Positions 5,071 to 6,936 of a stretch of DNA of 6,936 bases are shown piece after piece (the stretch's first letter is position 1; each line of letters begins with the position of its first letter). Under the pieces are notes generated by a model, which was not told the origin of the DNA, made no database searches, and was given only the letters and a program-made list of their open reading frames with translations. This stretch comes from Pseudomonadota bacterium (GTDB taxonomy: Bacteria; Pseudomonadota; Gammaproteobacteria; Steroidobacterales; Steroidobacteraceae), in NCBI GenBank assembly GCA_021808195.1, contig JAKBCE010000126.1, forward strand, positions 1-6,936, written 5' to 3'. A program made the translations under genes and the position numbers.

Positions 5071-6648
5071 ATGCACCGTACCCTCGTCCTGACTCTGGCC
5101 AGCATCGCTCTTGCGCTGCCGGTGGCGGCCTTCGCCGCACCGAAAACTCCGGCGCACACCCTGCACACGGCCGCCGTGCCCAAAGCCCGAACCGCAATCA
5201 CGCAGGGCAGCGTGGTCATCGACGGCAAGCGCATCCGCTACACGGCAACCGCCGGCACGATCATCCTGAAGAACAAGCAGGGCAAACCGACCGCCAGCAT
5301 GTTCTACGTGGCCTATACGAAGGACGGGGTGCGCGACCCGGGCACGCGTCCGGTGACCTTCGCCTACAATGGCGGGCCGGGTTTCGCCTCGGCGCTGGTC
5401 GATATCGGCGGCTTCGGGCCGCGGCGCATCGAATGGCCGGCGCCGGGCCAGATCGGGCGCGAACAGCCGCCGTACCGGCTGGTGCCGAACGCCTACAGCA
5501 TTCTCGGCGCAACCGACCTGGTGTTCATTGACGCGGTCGGGACCGGCTACAGCCGCATCGTGGGTGCCGGCAAACCGAAGATGTTCTACGGGATCAACGG
5601 TGATGCACGCGCGTTCACGCAGTTCATCGAGCGCTACGTGCAGCGCAACGACCGCTTCGAGTCCCCGAAGTTTCTGCTCGGCGAGAGTTACGGCACGACG
5701 CGCTCTGCGGTCCTGGCCGAGGATCTGGTCGGTCAGGGGGTCTACCTCAACGGGGTGATCCTGTGCTCGACCGTGCTCGATTTCGCGACGCTCAATAACA
5801 CCCCGGGCAACGATCTGCCCTACGAGCTGTATCTACCCTCATACGCGGCGGTTGCCTGGTATCACCACCGCATCACGCCGCGGCCGAAGGATCTTGCAGC
5901 ATTCGTCCATCAGGTCGAGCGTTTCGCCGGCGGTGCCTACGCGCATGCGCTGTTTGAGGGCTCGGCGCTGAGCGCGGCGCACAAGGCGCAGATCGCCGCG
6001 CAGCTCTCGCGCTACACCGGATTGTCAGCCGCGTTGTGGGAGCGTGCGGACCTGCGCATCCCGCTGTCGGTCTTCCAGCGCCGGCTGCTCGGCACCGGCG
6101 CGAGCACGGGACGCTTCGATGCGCGTTTCAGCACCCCCGAACTGGAGCGGCTCGATCCGGAGCAGGGCGATACCGCCGCCGGTGCGGCCACCACCGCAAT
6201 CTGGGGCGCGCTCACGGAGAGTTTCGATGCGTATCTGCGCCAGGGGCTGCATTACCGCAGCCATCGCCTGTATGTACAGAGCAGCGCCAGCGCGTTCAGC
6301 GCCTGGGACTGGGGACACTACCAGCCGCCTCTGAGTGCCCTCGATGAGGGCGTCGGCAGCAGCACGAGCCTGGCACGGGTGCGCAACGTGGCGCCGGCGC
6401 TGGCGCGGGCGATGAGCAATGATCCCGGCATGCAGCTGATGCTCAACAACGGCTGGTTCGACATGGCGACGCCGTTCTTCGCCACCAACTTCACCATCGC
6501 GCACATGGGCCTGCCGCAGAATCTGCACGGCAACATCCACGAGTACTACTACCCGGTCGGGCACATGCTCTATCTGAACCCGGCCGTGCTGCCGCAACTG
6601 CAGCACAACATCGACACGTTCATCGCAAACGCCGTTCAAGGCCGCTGA
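5071..6648 (+). CDS. Exported S10-family serine carboxypeptidase
   Basis: Peptidases of family S10 remove residues from the C-terminus of peptides. This 525-aa protein has a signal peptide: MHRT, a hydrophobic core, and AFA at 20-22 with likely cleavage before Ala23, so it should act in the periplasm or outside. Catalytic landmarks are in the family order: NGGPG at 100-104 (oxyanion region), Ser206 in GESYGT, Asp464 in NNGWFDMATPFF, and His498 in YYPVGHMLY. Asp147-Phe152-type family strands (ATDLVFIDAVGTGYS at 147-161) precede the serine, as usual. After NGGPG the residues are FAS, whereas many members have a serine-rich stretch there. The length suits bacterial S10 proteins, which are longer than the core fold. 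It is preceded by its own ribosome binding site and followed by a strong hairpin, so probably a single-gene unit. The catalytic set appears complete; substrate preference cannot be read from the sequence. Confidence 0.93.
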   Translation: MHRTLVLTLASIALALPVAAFAAPKTPAHTLHTAAVPKARTAITQGSVVIDGKRIRYTATAGTIILKNKQGKPTASMFYVAYTKDGVRDPGTRPVTFAYNGGPGFASALVDIGGFGPRRIEWPAPGQIGREQPPYRLVPNAYSILGATDLVFIDAVGTGYSRIVGAGKPKMFYGINGDARAFTQFIERYVQRNDRFESPKFLLGESYGTTRSAVLAEDLVGQGVYLNGVILCSTVLDFATLNNTPGNDLPYELYLPSYAAVAWYHHRITPRPKDLAAFVHQVERFAGGAYAHALFEGSALSAAHKAQIAAQLSRYTGLSAALWERADLRIPLSVFQRRLLGTGASTGRFDARFSTPELERLDPEQGDTAAGAATTAIWGALTESFDAYLRQGLHYRSHRLYVQSSASAFSAWDWGHYQPPLSALDEGVGSSTSLARVRNVAPALARAMSNDPGMQLMLNNGWFDMATPFFATNFTIAHMGLPQNLHGNIHEYYYPVGHMLYLNPAVLPQLQHNIDTFIANAVQGR

Positions 6649-6655
6649 GGCAATT

Positions 6656-6688
6656 GCCCCCTGACGCTGCGCTGCGGCGTCAGGGGGC
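6656..6688. terminator. Perfect 12-bp hairpin between convergent genes
   Basis: GCCCCCTGACGC (6656-6667) pairs perfectly with GCGTCAGGGGGC (6677-6688) around a nine-base loop, eight bases after the carboxypeptidase stop. No T run follows on the plus strand; on the minus strand the stem is followed by AATTG. The stop codon of the minus-strand transferase (6680-6682) lies inside the right arm. It is likely the terminator of the peptidase gene and may serve both directions. Confidence 0.65.
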
Positions 6689-6936
6689 GCTCGGAATCTC
6701 CAGGCCGCGCGCCACCGCCGGGCGCGCGACGAAGCGCTCGAGCGTCTCGTTCACGTGCGGAAAATCGCCGTAGCCGACCAGGTCGCCGGCGTCGTAAAAG
6801 CCAATCAGGTTGCGGACCCAGGGAAAGATCGCAATATCCGCGATGCTGTACTCGGCCCCGGCGATCCACTCGTGCCGGGCGAGTTCGCCCTCGAGCACCC
6901 CGAGCAGCCGGCGTGACTCGGTTGCGTAGCGTTCCC
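6680..6936 (-). CDS. Glutathione S-transferase, C-terminal helical domain (partial at right edge)
   Basis: The frame is open to the right edge and ends in TGA at 6682-6680, giving 84 visible residues. It reads ERYATESRRLLGVLEGELA, then HEWIAGAEYSIADIAIFPWV, then a tail with FPHVNETLERFVARPAVARG. The SIAD stretch is the N-capping box (Ser/Thr-x-x-Asp) that starts the core helix of the all-alpha domain of glutathione transferases. RYxxE(S/T)xRLLGVLxxxL, EYSIADIAxxPWV and RPAVxRGL together match the nu-like bacterial branch (YfcG/YghU). Such proteins use glutathione, often as disulfide-bond reductases, in the cytosol. The thioredoxin-like domain that binds glutathione lies outside the window. 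The start is not visible; an in-frame GTG at 6898-6896 is internal to the fold and is not the start. The family is firm and the subclass probable. Confidence 0.88.
   Translation of the reverse strand, partial: ERYATESRRLLGVLEGELARHEWIAGAEYSIADIAIFPWVRNLIGFYDAGDLVGYGDFPHVNETLERFVARPAVARGLEIPSAP

Noticed and set aside
6680..6898. GTG at 6898 as the start of a 72-residue small protein
   Set aside because: The same frame continues to the right edge with good transferase sequence, so this is an internal codon of a larger gene.

Overview
The window is GC-rich, tightly packed bacterial DNA. The gene content points to a Gram-negative proteobacterium: two exported outer-membrane-type products (a lipoprotein and an OmpA-type porin), a class III-like PPK2, a nu-like (YfcG/YghU-type) glutathione transferase and a HigA antitoxin. 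A gammaproteobacterium near Xanthomonadales, Nevskiales or Steroidobacterales would fit, but that placement is a guess from overall flavour.

Layout from left to right. The first 139 bases are the 3' end of a higA-type antitoxin gene. After a 389-bp gap comes a 202-aa lipoprotein (529-1137, GTG start). A 687-bp gap follows (1138-1824). It holds a long imperfect hairpin, what looks like a decayed small membrane-protein gene on the minus strand (about 1205-1393), and one copy each side of a 14-nt repeat. Next is an OmpA-family porin (1825-2910, GTG start set by a strong Shine-Dalgarno), closed by a perfect 14-bp hairpin. A DoxX-like eight-helix membrane protein (3165-4022) and a PPK2-family polyphosphate kinase (4107-4937) come next on the same strand, 84 bp apart. 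After a 133-bp gap is an exported S10 serine carboxypeptidase (5071-6648). It converges on a glutathione S-transferase on the minus strand that runs off the right edge. A perfect 12-bp hairpin separates these two and contains the transferase stop codon.

The genes do not form an obvious pathway. Three of the encoded proteins are exported (lipoprotein, porin, peptidase), one is an inner-membrane protein, and PPK2 and the transferase are cytosolic. Most genes have their own leader, and several are followed by hairpins, so the window reads as single-gene units rather than an operon. I see no CRISPR array, phage module, intact insertion sequence, tRNA or rRNA, and no convincing undescribed system. 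The best second-look items are the decayed minus-strand gene, the duplicated architecture of the DoxX-like protein, and a short motif shared by three gaps.
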